NCBI GenBank assembly: GCA_031178565.1
Contig: JAPSIU010000110.1
Span: forward strand, 1 to 8,767
From: Leucobacter sp.
GTDB taxonomy: Bacteria; Actinomycetota; Actinomycetes; Actinomycetales; Microbacteriaceae
Direction of reading: 5' to 3'
DNA: 8,767 nt
Part shown: piece by piece, positions 1 to 6,843 of the stretch
Layout of the letters: each line of letters opens with the position of its first letter
Position numbering within the stretch: the first letter of the stretch is position 1
Notes under the pieces: model-generated
The model's input: only the letters and a program-made list of their open reading frames with translations
Databases searched by the model: none
Told to the model about the DNA's origin: nothing
Made by a program: the position numbers and the translations under genes

Positions 1-1
1 C

Positions 2-1210
2 GTCGACTACGTCGTCAAGTTCAACGGCGGCAACAACGCCGGCCACACGGTCGTGATCGGCGACGAGAAGTACGCGCTGCACCTGCTGCCCTCCGGGATC
101 CTGACCCCCGGGGTGACCCCCATCATCGCGAACGGCGTGGTCGTCGATCTCGAGGTGCTGAAGAGCGAACTCGACGCGCTCAGCGACCGCGGCCTCGATG
201 TCTCCCGCCTCAAGGTGAGCGCCAACGCCCACGTCATCACCGCCTACCACCGCACCCTCGACAAGGTCACCGAGCGCTTCCTCGGCAAGCGCCAGATCGG
301 CACGACGGGGCGAGGGATCGGCCCCGCCTACGCGGACAAGATCAACCGGGTCGGGATCCGCATCCAGGACATCTTCGACGAGGGGATCCTGCGGCAGAAG
401 GTCGAGGCGGCTCTCGACTTCAAGAACCAGGTGCTCGTCAAGATCTACAACCGCCGTGCGATCTCCGCCGACGAGGTGGTCGAGGATCTGCTCTCCTACC
501 GCGAGCTGCTGGAGCCCATGGTGTGCGACACGGGACTGCTGCTGCACGAGGCGATGCACGACGGCAGGAACGTGCTGTTCGAGGCGGGGCAGGCGACGAT
601 GCTCGACATCGATCACGGCACCTACCCCTTCGTCACCTCCTCGAATGCGACGGCCGGCGGCGCGAGCACGGGATCCGGCATGCCGCCGCATCGGATCGAC
701 CGCGTGATCGCCGTCGTCAAGGCCTACACGACCCGCGTGGGCGCCGGGCCCTTCCCGACCGAGCTCTTCGACGAGTACGGCGAGCACCTCGCGAAGGTGG
801 GGCACGAGTTCGGCACCACGACCGGCCGTCCGCGCCGCTGCGGCTGGTACGACGCCCCGATCGCGCGCTACGCGGCTCGGATCAACGGGGTCACCGACTT
901 CGTGCTCACGAAGCTCGACGTGCTGTCCGGCCTCGAGACGATCCCGGTCTGCGTCGCCTACGACGTGAACGGCGTGCGCCACGACGAGATGCCCGTCAAC
1001 CAGAGCGACTTCCACCACGCGAAGCCGATCTACGAGGAGTTCCCGGGCTGGTCCGAGGACATCACGGGGGCCCGCCGCTTCGAGGATCTGCCGAAGAACG
1101 CGCAGGACTACATCCTCGCGCTCGAGGCGATGAGCGGATCCCGCATCTCGGCCATCGGCGTCGGCCCCGAGCGGGAGCAGGTCGTGGTGCGTCACGACCT
1201 GCTGGACTAG
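2..1210 (+). CDS. purA: Adenylosuccinate synthetase PurA (5' end outside the window)
   Basis: PurA joins IMP and aspartate using GTP to make adenylosuccinate, the first step from IMP to AMP, in the cytoplasm. The reading frame is open from base 2, so the gene begins upstream. The visible 402 residues compare with about 430 in actinobacterial PurA, so roughly the first 28 residues, including the GDEGKGK phosphate loop, are missing. In fragment numbering I see NGGNNAGHT (8-16), TTGRGIGPAY (101-110), the nucleotide-binding HGTYPFVTSSN region (205-215), the substrate arginine loop TTGRPRRCGW (273-282), TKLDVL of the GTP base site (303-308) and GVGPEREQ near the C-terminus (386-393). One departure from the usual EG(A/S)QG loop is EAGQAT (194-199). 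The IMP-contacting Gln is kept, so I expect an active enzyme. The chorismate mutase frame starts only 6 nt after the stop, which suggests co-transcription. Confidence 0.97.
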   Translation, partial: VDYVVKFNGGNNAGHTVVIGDEKYALHLLPSGILTPGVTPIIANGVVVDLEVLKSELDALSDRGLDVSRLKVSANAHVITAYHRTLDKVTERFLGKRQIGTTGRGIGPAYADKINRVGIRIQDIFDEGILRQKVEAALDFKNQVLVKIYNRRAISADEVVEDLLSYRELLEPMVCDTGLLLHEAMHDGRNVLFEAGQATMLDIDHGTYPFVTSSNATAGGASTGSGMPPHRIDRVIAVVKAYTTRVGAGPFPTELFDEYGEHLAKVGHEFGTTTGRPRRCGWYDAPIARYAARINGVTDFVLTKLDVLSGLETIPVCVAYDVNGVRHDEMPVNQSDFHHAKPIYEEFPGWSEDITGARRFEDLPKNAQDYILALEAMSGSRISAIGVGPEREQVVVRHDLLD

Positions 1211-1216
1211 GGTGCG

Positions 1217-1528
1217 GTGGGTTCCGTGAGCGAGTCCACGCCGCAGGAGCAGCTCGAGCGGCTGCGCTCCAGCATCGACAACATCGACGCGGCCCTCGTG
1301 CACATGCTCGCCGAGCGCTTCCGCTGCACGCAGGAGGTCGGGCGGCTCAAGGCCGAGCACGACATGCCCGCCTCCGACGCCTCCCGCGAGGCGCGGCAGA
1401 TCGCGAGACTGCGCAGCCTCGCAGAGGAGGCGCACCTCGACCCCGAGTTCGCCGAGAAGTGGTTCAACTTCGTGGTCGCCGAGGTGATCCAGCACCACCA
1501 CAGCATCGCGGGGCGCAACGACGGCTAG
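1217..1528 (+). CDS. Small AroQ-type chorismate mutase
   Basis: This 103-residue all-helical protein would convert chorismate to prephenate at the branch to phenylalanine and tyrosine. The CM_2 pattern is complete in order: LRSSIDNID (16-24), LAERFRCTQEVGRLK (31-45) and ASDASRE (52-58). By alignment to the E. coli enzyme, R17, R34, K45, D54, R57 and E58 correspond to the catalytic Arg11, Arg28, Lys39, Asp48, Arg51 and Glu52. The C-terminal helix EVIQHHH (89-95) carries His residues near the position of E. coli Gln88. Nothing else is fused to it, so it is a monofunctional enzyme. In actinobacteria such small mutases often need a partner (DAHP synthase) for full activity; that is family knowledge and not visible here. 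The start is uncertain: GTG 1217 or GTG 1226, each with a weak G-rich stretch upstream. It lies 6 or 15 nt after purA. Confidence 0.88.
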   Translation: MGSVSESTPQEQLERLRSSIDNIDAALVHMLAERFRCTQEVGRLKAEHDMPASDASREARQIARLRSLAEEAHLDPEFAEKWFNFVVAEVIQHHHSIAGRNDG

Positions 1529-1549
1529 GGGCCGAGCCCTCGACTCGTC

Positions 1550-1577
1550 GGCTCTCAGCAGCGTGCGTCTGAGAGTC
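1550..1577. terminator. Hairpin between convergent genes, possible terminator
   Basis: GGCTCTCAG (1550-1558) pairs with CTGAGAGTC (1569-1577): nine pairs including one G-U, with a 10-nt loop. It sits between the convergent chorismate mutase and permease genes, where a bidirectional terminator would be expected. There is no T-run on either side, so intrinsic termination is doubtful. The rest of the 1529-1684 gap shows no gene. Confidence 0.3.
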
Positions 1578-1684
1578 TGCGCAGCCCGTCGGTGTCGAGC
1601 CGGCCGCGCCGGAAGATTGCAGCGGCCTGCAGCCTCGAGGAGCACGATCTCACCGGCGAGCCCTTCGACACCGATCCGTCGTGC

Positions 1685-3005
1685 TCATGCCGAGGGCTCC
1701 TTCGTTGCCGTTCCGGATGCGGTTTCCGGGGGCAGCGTGCCGAAACGCCATCGTTTCTGCACGCTCAGCATGATCAGCCATCCGATGAGGAGCAGCGCGA
1801 GCTGCACGATGACCACGGCCCACTGCAGCTGCCAGTCGGGCCCGGCGATCTCCTCGCGAGGCCAGGCGATGTTCACCGTCTCGAAGGCGACCCAGAGCGT
1901 GGCGACGGAGAGCACGGGCAGCGACCATCGTCCGAGGGTGAAACTGCCCGCCACCCAGGTGCCGTGCATCGGGGAGACGAGCGCTCCCACGAGCACGAGG
2001 AAGAAGGTGAAGTACCACCCACCGATGGTGTAGCTGACCAAGACGTTGTAGATGTTGGAGCCGTTCAGCAGGATGAGCCCGATCACGACGGGCAGGGTGA
2101 CGAGGATCGCGTTGAGCGGAACCGACTGCCGCGTCGAGAGTCTCGACAGCCACCGGTCGCCGGGGAGCGCGCGGTCTCGGGCGAAGGCGTAGACGATGCG
2201 CGATGTGCCGGTCTGCAGGCCGAGGCAGCAGGCCGTGAAGCCGACTGCGAAGATGATGTTCGCGAGGCTGACGACCCCGGGGGCGAGGTGCTGGGCCAGC
2301 GTCTCATCGATGGGGTCGGCGATCTCGCCGGCGAGCACCGCGTCGAGGTCGGGGATCGCGAGTATGAAACCGAGCGAGGAGAAGAGCACGATCGCGCCGA
2401 TCCCGAGCAGCGAGTAGCGCAGCGCCTTCGGCACGTTGCGCTCGGGATCCTGCACCTCTTCGGCGACCGACCCCGAGCAGGATCACGCCGAGGCCGATCG
2501 AGCCGATGATCTCGGCGATGATACTGACACCGATCATGATCTTGAGCGGTCGGCGTCCGATGAGGTTGCCGACGGTGCAGAGTGCGAGCAGGGCGAGTGC
2601 GATGACGATCGTGGTGCCGGTGCTCGGCTCGAGGTGGAATGCGGCGCTCCAGAACCCCGCGGCGCCTAGGGTGACGGTGGCCATTGCGATCATCACCGTC
2701 CAGACGTACGTCCAGCCGGTCAGCCAACCGAACCGAGGACCGATGAGCCTTCCCGCCCACTGGTAGAGGCTGCCTTCGTACGGGAAGCGGGAGGCCACCT
2801 CTCCCAGAGAGAGCGAGACGAGCAGCTGGCCGGCGAGCGCGACGGGAATCGCGAGCCAGTAGCCGGGACCCACGAGCGCGAGTGCGAGGGCGAACACGCC
2901 GTACACCGCGACGATGGGGGAGATATACGCAAATGCGAGGGAGAAAGCGGAAATGAGGGTGAACTCCCGGCGCAACTGGACCGGGGGAGAGGTGACGCTG
3001 GACAT
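1685..3005 (-). pseudogene. APC-family amino-acid permease, disrupted by an internal deletion
   Basis: The gene starts at ATG 3005 after a strong Shine-Dalgarno (GGAGGA, complement of 3011-3016). The first 178 codons (3005 to 2472) encode MSSVTSPPVQLRREF and five membrane helices, with the family's GEVASRFPYEGSLYQW segment between helices 2 and 3. The coding potential then jumps to another frame, open from 2482 to the stop at 1685, which begins SVAEEVQDPERNVPKAL and carries six more helices, including the VYAFARD motif. The sum is about 439 residues with 11 helices, against about 480-500 residues and 12 helices in intact relatives. What is absent is the loop after helix 5 and helix 6 itself, which normally ends just before the (S/A)xAEE motif. 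No bases lie between the two halves, so a single frameshift cannot explain it. The best reading is an internal deletion of very roughly 140-180 bp that also breaks frame. An intact version would be a proton- or cation-coupled importer of amino acids or amines. Confidence 0.85.
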
Positions 3006-3025
3006 CGTGGTCCTCCGAAGGGATG

Positions 3026-3061
3026 AGGGTAGGCGGAAAGCGGCTGACCGGAAGGCGGTCA
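3026..3061 (-). promoter_or_regulatory. Possible permease promoter with an overlapping hairpin/operator
   Basis: In the 119-nt gap between the lrp stop and the permease start, TACCCT (complement of 3026-3031) resembles a -10 box, but no convincing -35 lies 16-18 nt upstream. TGACCG (3045-3050) and CGGTCA (3056-3061) form a perfect 6-bp dyad with a 5-nt spacer where the -35 should be, as an operator or a short RNA hairpin would. The neighbouring Lrp-type regulator is a natural candidate ligand. This is inference only. Confidence 0.3.
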
Positions 3062-3124
3062 CCGATGCGGGTTGATGCGCTCGGCCGGTCGGTGCCGGGT
3101 GCGGTCGATGCGCCGAGGCGCTGC

Positions 3125-3658
3125 TCAGGAGTCGAAGCGCTCGCCGGGGTGGGCGATGCTCACCGGGGGGATCGGCGAGGCGACCACCTGGGGGATATCC
3201 CACTCGTAGCCGAACTTCGCGATCCGCAGGACGTAGAAGGTGTCGATCTTGCGCACGCCGGAGAGTTTGCCGACCGACTCGAGGATGAACTCGGCCATGT
3301 GCTCCCGCGAGCCGACGAAGGCCTCGGCCAGCAGATCCCACGGGGCCGTCACGTACGCGAGATAGCGCACCTCGGGCATTGCGGCGATAGCCTCGGCGAC
3401 GGCTGTCAGCTGGGGGCGCTCGACCGATAGTCGCACGTACATGCAGAAGGTGAGGCCGACGGTGTCCGGGTCGACGACGGGCACCAGCTTGAGGCCACGA
3501 TGCTGTTCGAGCAGGCGCATGCGTCGCCGGACGGTCCGGTCCGACACTCCGACCTGCGCGGCGATCTTCGCGCTCGGCATCCGACCGTCCTCGCGGAGAC
3601 AGGCCATGATGCTCCGGTCGAGATCATCGAGCGGATGCCAGAACGATTGATCGCCCAT
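3125..3658 (-). CDS. Lrp/AsnC-family transcriptional regulator
   Basis: This 177-residue DNA-binding regulator has the standard two-part Lrp/AsnC build. The N-terminal helix-turn-helix runs from LDDLDRSIMACLREDGR (10-26) through AKIAAQVGVSDRTVRRRMRLL (30-50). It is followed by a linker (LVPVVDPDTVGL, 58-69) and an alpha-beta RAM sensor domain to about residue 147. Proteins of this family bind amino acids or related effectors and work as dimers to octamers, often on their own operon and adjacent permeases. The ATG at 3658 is preceded by GGAGG (complement of 3663-3667) at a 4-nt spacing. Only 15 nt separate it from the upstream ureohydrolase stop, so the two are very likely co-transcribed. The permease follows downstream after 119 nt. 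A C-terminal tail of about 25 residues (PQVVASPIPPVS...) extends beyond the RAM fold. The effector is unknown; a guanidino compound or its precursor amino acid is the natural guess from context. Confidence 0.93.
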   Translation of the reverse strand: MGDQSFWHPLDDLDRSIMACLREDGRMPSAKIAAQVGVSDRTVRRRMRLLEQHRGLKLVPVVDPDTVGLTFCMYVRLSVERPQLTAVAEAIAAMPEVRYLAYVTAPWDLLAEAFVGSREHMAEFILESVGKLSGVRKIDTFYVLRIAKFGYEWDIPQVVASPIPPVSIAHPGERFDS

Positions 3659-3673
3659 CGGACCTCCGTCGAT

Positions 3674-4672
3674 CTACCGGTCGTCCACCGCCGCGCCGTG
3701 AAGGCGGTGCTTGGCATGAGCATAGAGCATCTGCGAGAGCACCTCCCAGACAAGGCGGGCGGTGATGCCGCTCGGATCGTAGATCGGGCAGAGCTCGACG
3801 CTGTCGACCGCGGAGAGCCCCCGTTCGCCGATCATCTGGCCGATTCGAATGATCTCGGGGCCGGTGAATCCACCCGGCTCGGGACCGGTGGTGCCGGGGG
3901 CGTAGGCGGAGTCGATGACGTCGGTGTCGAAGGACACGTACACGCCGTCGACGCCATCCCAGGCGCGATCGAGGGCCTCCCCGAGCACCTCTTCGAACGG
4001 CCGCGAGCGAATCTCCTTCATCGTGTACACCGAGATCTCCCGCCTGCGAACCGCGCTCCACCAGTCGGGCACGTTGATCGTGCCCCGTGCGCCGATCGCG
4101 ACGATGTTCTCGGAGGCCACGTTGGGCAGGTCGGCAGCGCGAACCAGGCCGCTGCAGTTGGTCTGATACTCGCCGCCGATCTCCTCGCCGGCGTCGAGGT
4201 GCGCGTCGAGATGCAGGTAGCCCATCTTCTTGTCGGAGCCGAGATGCTCGGAGAGCGCCCGGACGCCGGGCACGCATACGGAGTGATCGCCGCCGCCGAT
4301 GATCGGAATCGCGCCGGCGTCGAGGATCTTCGAGATCTCGGCCTGCACCAGCTCGTGGGTGCGCACCGCGTTGCCGATCGCGAGCGGGCTGTCGCCGCAG
4401 TCGACGAGATTGTACGCCTCGAAAAGATCGACGTCCCACTCGAACGACCACGGGAAGCACATGTTCGAGGCGATGCGCAGACCGCGGGGTCCGTTCGCGG
4501 ACCCCGGGCGCTCGATCGCGGCGTTCGCGCCGTCGAACGGGAATCCGAGGAAGGCCGCCTTGGCGCCGGAGCCCGAAAGCTCGTTCGGCGGTACGTGGGG
4601 GGCTCCCAACAGCGATAGGACGCCGCTCGTGATCGCAGCGAAGTTCGTGGATCCTCTGTTGTGCGCGCTCAT
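3674..4672 (-). CDS. Arginase/agmatinase-family ureohydrolase (agmatinase-like)
   Basis: This 332-residue enzyme belongs to the ureohydrolase fold, which uses two metal ions to split urea from guanidino substrates (arginine, agmatine, guanidinobutyrate) and in some members acts on other C-N bonds. The metal ligands are in place: GGGDHS (H130), LDAHLDA (D156, H158, D160) and SFDTDVID (D249, D251). They are followed by APGTTGPEPGG (258-268), the usual agmatinase-type signature, and E293. Odd point: counting from D160 (+13), the position of the proton-shuttling His141 of arginase is C173, within TNCSGLVRAA, so the common (D/S)HG motif is lost. This may mark a subgroup with a different substrate. 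Agmatinase, guanidinobutyrase, arginase and guanidine hydrolase cannot be told apart here. The ATG at 4672 has a strong AAGGAGG Shine-Dalgarno (complement of 4679-4685) and its own promoter (see 4705-4733). It heads a cluster with the Lrp regulator and the permease. Confidence 0.9.
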   Translation of the reverse strand: MSAHNRGSTNFAAITSGVLSLLGAPHVPPNELSGSGAKAAFLGFPFDGANAAIERPGSANGPRGLRIASNMCFPWSFEWDVDLFEAYNLVDCGDSPLAIGNAVRTHELVQAEISKILDAGAIPIIGGGDHSVCVPGVRALSEHLGSDKKMGYLHLDAHLDAGEEIGGEYQTNCSGLVRAADLPNVASENIVAIGARGTINVPDWWSAVRRREISVYTMKEIRSRPFEEVLGEALDRAWDGVDGVYVSFDTDVIDSAYAPGTTGPEPGGFTGPEIIRIGQMIGERGLSAVDSVELCPIYDPSGITARLVWEVLSQMLYAHAKHRLHGAAVDDR

Positions 4673-4704
4673 ACGTTTCCTCCTTGAAACTCGGTGACAG
4701 GGCG

Positions 4705-4733
4705 AGCGTACGAAGTGGGGACGCCCGCTTCAA
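4705..4733 (-). promoter_or_regulatory. Sigma70-type promoter of the ureohydrolase operon
   Basis: On the minus strand TTGAAG (complement of 4728-4733) and TACGCT (complement of 4705-4710) are separated by exactly 17 nt. This predicts a transcript starting near 4698, about 25 nt ahead of the ATG at 4672 and leaving room for the AAGGAGG ribosome-binding site. It is the best promoter match on this strand of the gap. Confidence 0.55.
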
Positions 4734-4770
4734 CGGCCGGGGCGGGTATCCGGCGCATCGCGTCTCAGCG

Positions 4771-4796
4771 GGGTGCACCGAGCTGCACCCGGGTGC
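4771..4796. promoter_or_regulatory. Two overlapping dyads built on GGGTGC, possible operator
   Basis: GGGTGCA (4771-4777) and TGCACCC (4784-4790) are perfect inverted arms around a 6-nt spacer. The right arm also forms the perfect palindrome GCACCCGGGTGC (4785-4796). Three alternating copies of one half-site in 26 bp suggest cooperative binding of a dimeric regulator. The site lies about 85 nt upstream of the predicted hydrolase transcription start, so it would be an upstream activator site or a shared element in this divergent region. Confidence 0.35.
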
Positions 4797-4816
4797 CGGA
4801 AAGCGGCGTTGCGCAC

Positions 4817-4845
4817 TTGCGGTTCATTCGAACATGTGTTCGAAT
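4817..4845 (+). promoter_or_regulatory. Promoter of the radical SAM gene, overlapped by the LexA box
   Basis: TTGCGG (4817-4822) and TCGAAT (4840-4845) are 17 nt apart and match the -35 and -10 elements of a sigma70-type promoter (3/6 and 4/6). A start 7-8 nt after the -10 falls at 4852-4853, on the A of the chosen ATG, so the mRNA would be leaderless. The LexA box fills the spacer and most of the -10. Confidence 0.45.
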
Positions 4846-4853
4846 GAACCGCA
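4818..4853. promoter_or_regulatory. LexA (SOS) operator within a 36-bp palindrome
   Basis: The core TCGAACATGTGTTCGA (4828-4843) is a perfect match to the actinobacterial SOS box (TCGAAC, four bases, GTTCGA). The symmetry goes well beyond the core: arms 4818-4834 and 4837-4853 are perfect reverse complements over 17 bp around a central TG. The right edge is the A of the radical SAM start codon. Bound LexA would block RNA polymerase at the overlapping promoter, so the gene should be induced by DNA damage. Confidence 0.88.
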
Positions 4854-5899
4854 TGAGATGGAGCGGGCAGAGTGTGACCGGAGCGCAGGACTCGGCGCTG
4901 CCAGGTCTCGGCATCGGCGAGGTCGCCGCTCTCCCCGGTCACCTCCGCACGGTGCGCTCCCCCGAGTTCGCAGGCGTCGTCTTCCACGAGGTGCTCGCGA
5001 AGAGCGCGCTCAATCGTGTGCCGGGCGAATCGTCCATGCCGTTCTCGTGGACCATCAACCCCTACCGGGGATGCTCCCACGCTTGTGTCTACTGCTTCGC
5101 CAGGGGCTCCCACCGCTACCTCGACCTCGACGCCGGACGCGACTTCGACTCCCAGATCGTCGTCAAGGTCAACGTCGCCGAGGTGCTCGGCCGGGAACTC
5201 GGCCGTCCCTCCTGGGGCCGAGAGCACGTCGCGCTCGGCACCAATACCGACCCCTATCAGCGCGCCGAGGGCCGGTACCGCCTGATGCCGGGTGTGATCG
5301 AGGCGCTCGCGCGCAGCGGTACGCCGCTCTCGATCCTGACGAAGGGCACGCTGCTCCGACGCGATCTGCCGCTGCTCGCGGACGCCGCGGAGCGGATCCC
5401 GGTCGAACTCGCGATGTCGATCGCGATCGGCGACCCCGAGCTGCAGCAGTCGATCGAGCCCGGCACCCCGAGCACCCGGGCGCGCTTGGACACGGTGGCG
5501 GCCGCTCGCGAGGCGGGATTCGGCGCCGATGTCTTCATCATGCCGGTGCTGCCGCACCTGACCGATTCGGCGGCGCAGATGAACGCGCTGCTGCGCGACA
5601 TTCGAGACGCCGGAGCGCGCTCGGTCATGTACGGTCCTCTGCACCTGCGGAGTCACGTGAAGCCTTGGTTCCTGGCCTGGCTCGAGCGAACGCACCCCGA
5701 TCTCCTGCCCGCCTATCGCGCGCTCTATCCGGGGAGCGCGAGTCGGGCTCCTCAGGCGTACCGCATGGAACTCGCCGCGCGGATTCGGCCGCTCATCCGG
5801 CGCTACGGTCTCGAGTGGGGATCCGGCCGGACCCGGACGGCCGCCGCGAAGCTGCCGGAGGCCGAGACGCCCGGGGTCCCGGCGCCGACCCTCTTCTGA
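4853..5899 (+). CDS. Rv2578c-type radical SAM protein (SplB-like), SOS-controlled
   Basis: This 348-residue radical SAM enzyme resembles Mycobacterium tuberculosis Rv2578c and belongs to the wider group that includes spore photoproduct lyase. The 4Fe-4S cluster motif CxxxCxxC is at C74, C78 and C81 (RGCSHACVYCFAR), followed by VALGTNTDPYQRAEGRY (126-142) and ILTKGTLLRRDLPLL (161-175), a characteristic conserved block. The chain ends in PAPTLF, like its mycobacterial relative. The substrate is unknown. I chose ATG 4853 because family members begin MRWxxQ and because it coincides with the predicted transcription start. The frame is open upstream to GTG or ATG codons as far as 4694, and ATG 4844 and GTG 4873 are other options. 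The LexA box immediately upstream indicates SOS induction, consistent with a role in DNA damage or nucleotide chemistry. It converges with the gene at 5959-6843, separated by 59 nt. Confidence 0.93.
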   Translation: MRWSGQSVTGAQDSALPGLGIGEVAALPGHLRTVRSPEFAGVVFHEVLAKSALNRVPGESSMPFSWTINPYRGCSHACVYCFARGSHRYLDLDAGRDFDSQIVVKVNVAEVLGRELGRPSWGREHVALGTNTDPYQRAEGRYRLMPGVIEALARSGTPLSILTKGTLLRRDLPLLADAAERIPVELAMSIAIGDPELQQSIEPGTPSTRARLDTVAAAREAGFGADVFIMPVLPHLTDSAAQMNALLRDIRDAGARSVMYGPLHLRSHVKPWFLAWLERTHPDLLPAYRALYPGSASRAPQAYRMELAARIRPLIRRYGLEWGSGRTRTAAAKLPEAETPGVPAPTLF

Positions 5900-5958
5900 T
5901 CAGCGGAAGCCGTCCGCGGCACGGCGTCGGCAGTGGGTGGTGCCGGCGTCGGCGCGGC

Positions 5959-6843
5959 TCACGGGGACCGGAGCAGGGACCTGAAGGATCCGATGGCCTC
6001 CAGCACGCGGAAGCGCAGGGCGTCGCCGCGTTCGGCGAAGCCGCGCTGGAGGCGGGCGTACTCCCGCTTCCCCGCCGCGGTCTCGACCGGGATCGCGGCG
6101 AGGCCGAAGGATCCGACATCGTACGGCGAGGCGCGCATGTCCACCTCGCGGATGTCGCGCGCGAGTTCGAAGGCGTCGAGCAGGAGGTCGCCCGGAACGA
6201 TCGGGCCGAGTTTCGCGGCCCACTTGTAGACGTCCATGCCCGCGTGCAGGCAGGCCGACTGCTCCATCTCGGGCTGCGTTTCGCGGCTCGGCCGCAGGGC
6301 GTTGAGCGGAGCGGCCTCCGGCGTGAAGAAGCGGTAGGCGTCGAAGTGGGTGCAGGAGATGGGATTCTGCTCGACCACCCGGTCCGTCGCCTCGTGTCCG
6401 ATGCGGAGGGGCAGCGCCGTGTGGCGAAGCTGCTCGGGGGTCATGCGGTAGACCATGGCCCACTCGTGCAGCCCGAAGCAGCCGTAGCGCGGGGTCCGCT
6501 CGAGTGTGGCCGACAGGAGCCGTTCGACGTAGTCGACGGTCCCTCCGCGCCGGGCGGCGTAGCTCTGCGGATCGAGCGCGGCGTCCCGGTCCTCGATCGA
6601 GCGGTAGTACCTGCGCGTCCCGTACTCGGCAGCGCCTCCCTCGAGCAGCATCCCGGCGCCGGGATGCCAGCGTCGCAGCTCGCCGGGCGCGACCGAGTAG
6701 TACGTCCAGAGGAAATCCTCGACCGGGTGCGTCTCGCGTCGCGCGCGGCGGTCGCGGTGCGCGGCGCTCAGTCCGTCGGCCCGCGCCCGGTGCTCCGCCT
6801 CGAGTCCGCGCCACTCCTCGCGCGGGAGCGCGCGGAGGGTCAC
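5959..6843 (-). CDS. Conserved actinobacterial protein, commonly annotated 3-methyladenine DNA glycosylase
   Basis: This 294-residue soluble protein matches, from memory, a family conserved in actinobacteria that databases often label '3-methyladenine DNA glycosylase'. I see no helix-hairpin-helix and no AlkA, Tag or MPG signature, so the function should be treated as unproven. Striking conserved-looking blocks are HPVEDFLWTYYSVAPGELRRWHPGAG (39-64), FGLHEWAMVYR (123-133), CTHFDAYRFF (164-173) and CLHAGMDVYKWA (198-209). The clustered His, Asp, Cys and Trp residues suggest a metal site or a catalytic centre. The GTG start at 6843 overlaps the TGA of the upstream S4 gene as GTGA, with an AGGAG ribosome-binding site 5 nt before it, so translation is probably coupled. 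No signal peptide or membrane segment is seen. It faces the SOS-controlled radical SAM gene but is on the other strand and shows no LexA box of its own. Confidence 0.82.
   Translation of the reverse strand: MTLRALPREEWRGLEAEHRARADGLSAAHRDRRARRETHPVEDFLWTYYSVAPGELRRWHPGAGMLLEGGAAEYGTRRYYRSIEDRDAALDPQSYAARRGGTVDYVERLLSATLERTPRYGCFGLHEWAMVYRMTPEQLRHTALPLRIGHEATDRVVEQNPISCTHFDAYRFFTPEAAPLNALRPSRETQPEMEQSACLHAGMDVYKWAAKLGPIVPGDLLLDAFELARDIREVDMRASPYDVGSFGLAAIPVETAAGKREYARLQRGFAERGDALRFRVLEAIGSFRSLLRSP

Noticed and set aside
577..597. EAGQAT in PurA instead of the usual EG(A/S)QG as a possible inactivating change
   Set aside because: The key Gln is kept, the frame is intact and all other sites are normal; more likely a lineage variant.
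4694..4852. Extended N-terminus of the radical SAM protein (up to 53 extra residues)
   Set aside because: It would translate through the dyads and the LexA operator, and family members begin MRWxxQ, which matches ATG 4853.
5909..5925. GCCGT/ACGGC hairpin between the convergent radical SAM and glycosylase-annotated genes
   Set aside because: Only 5 bp with a 7-nt loop and no T-run; common by chance in such GC-rich DNA, so not called a terminator.
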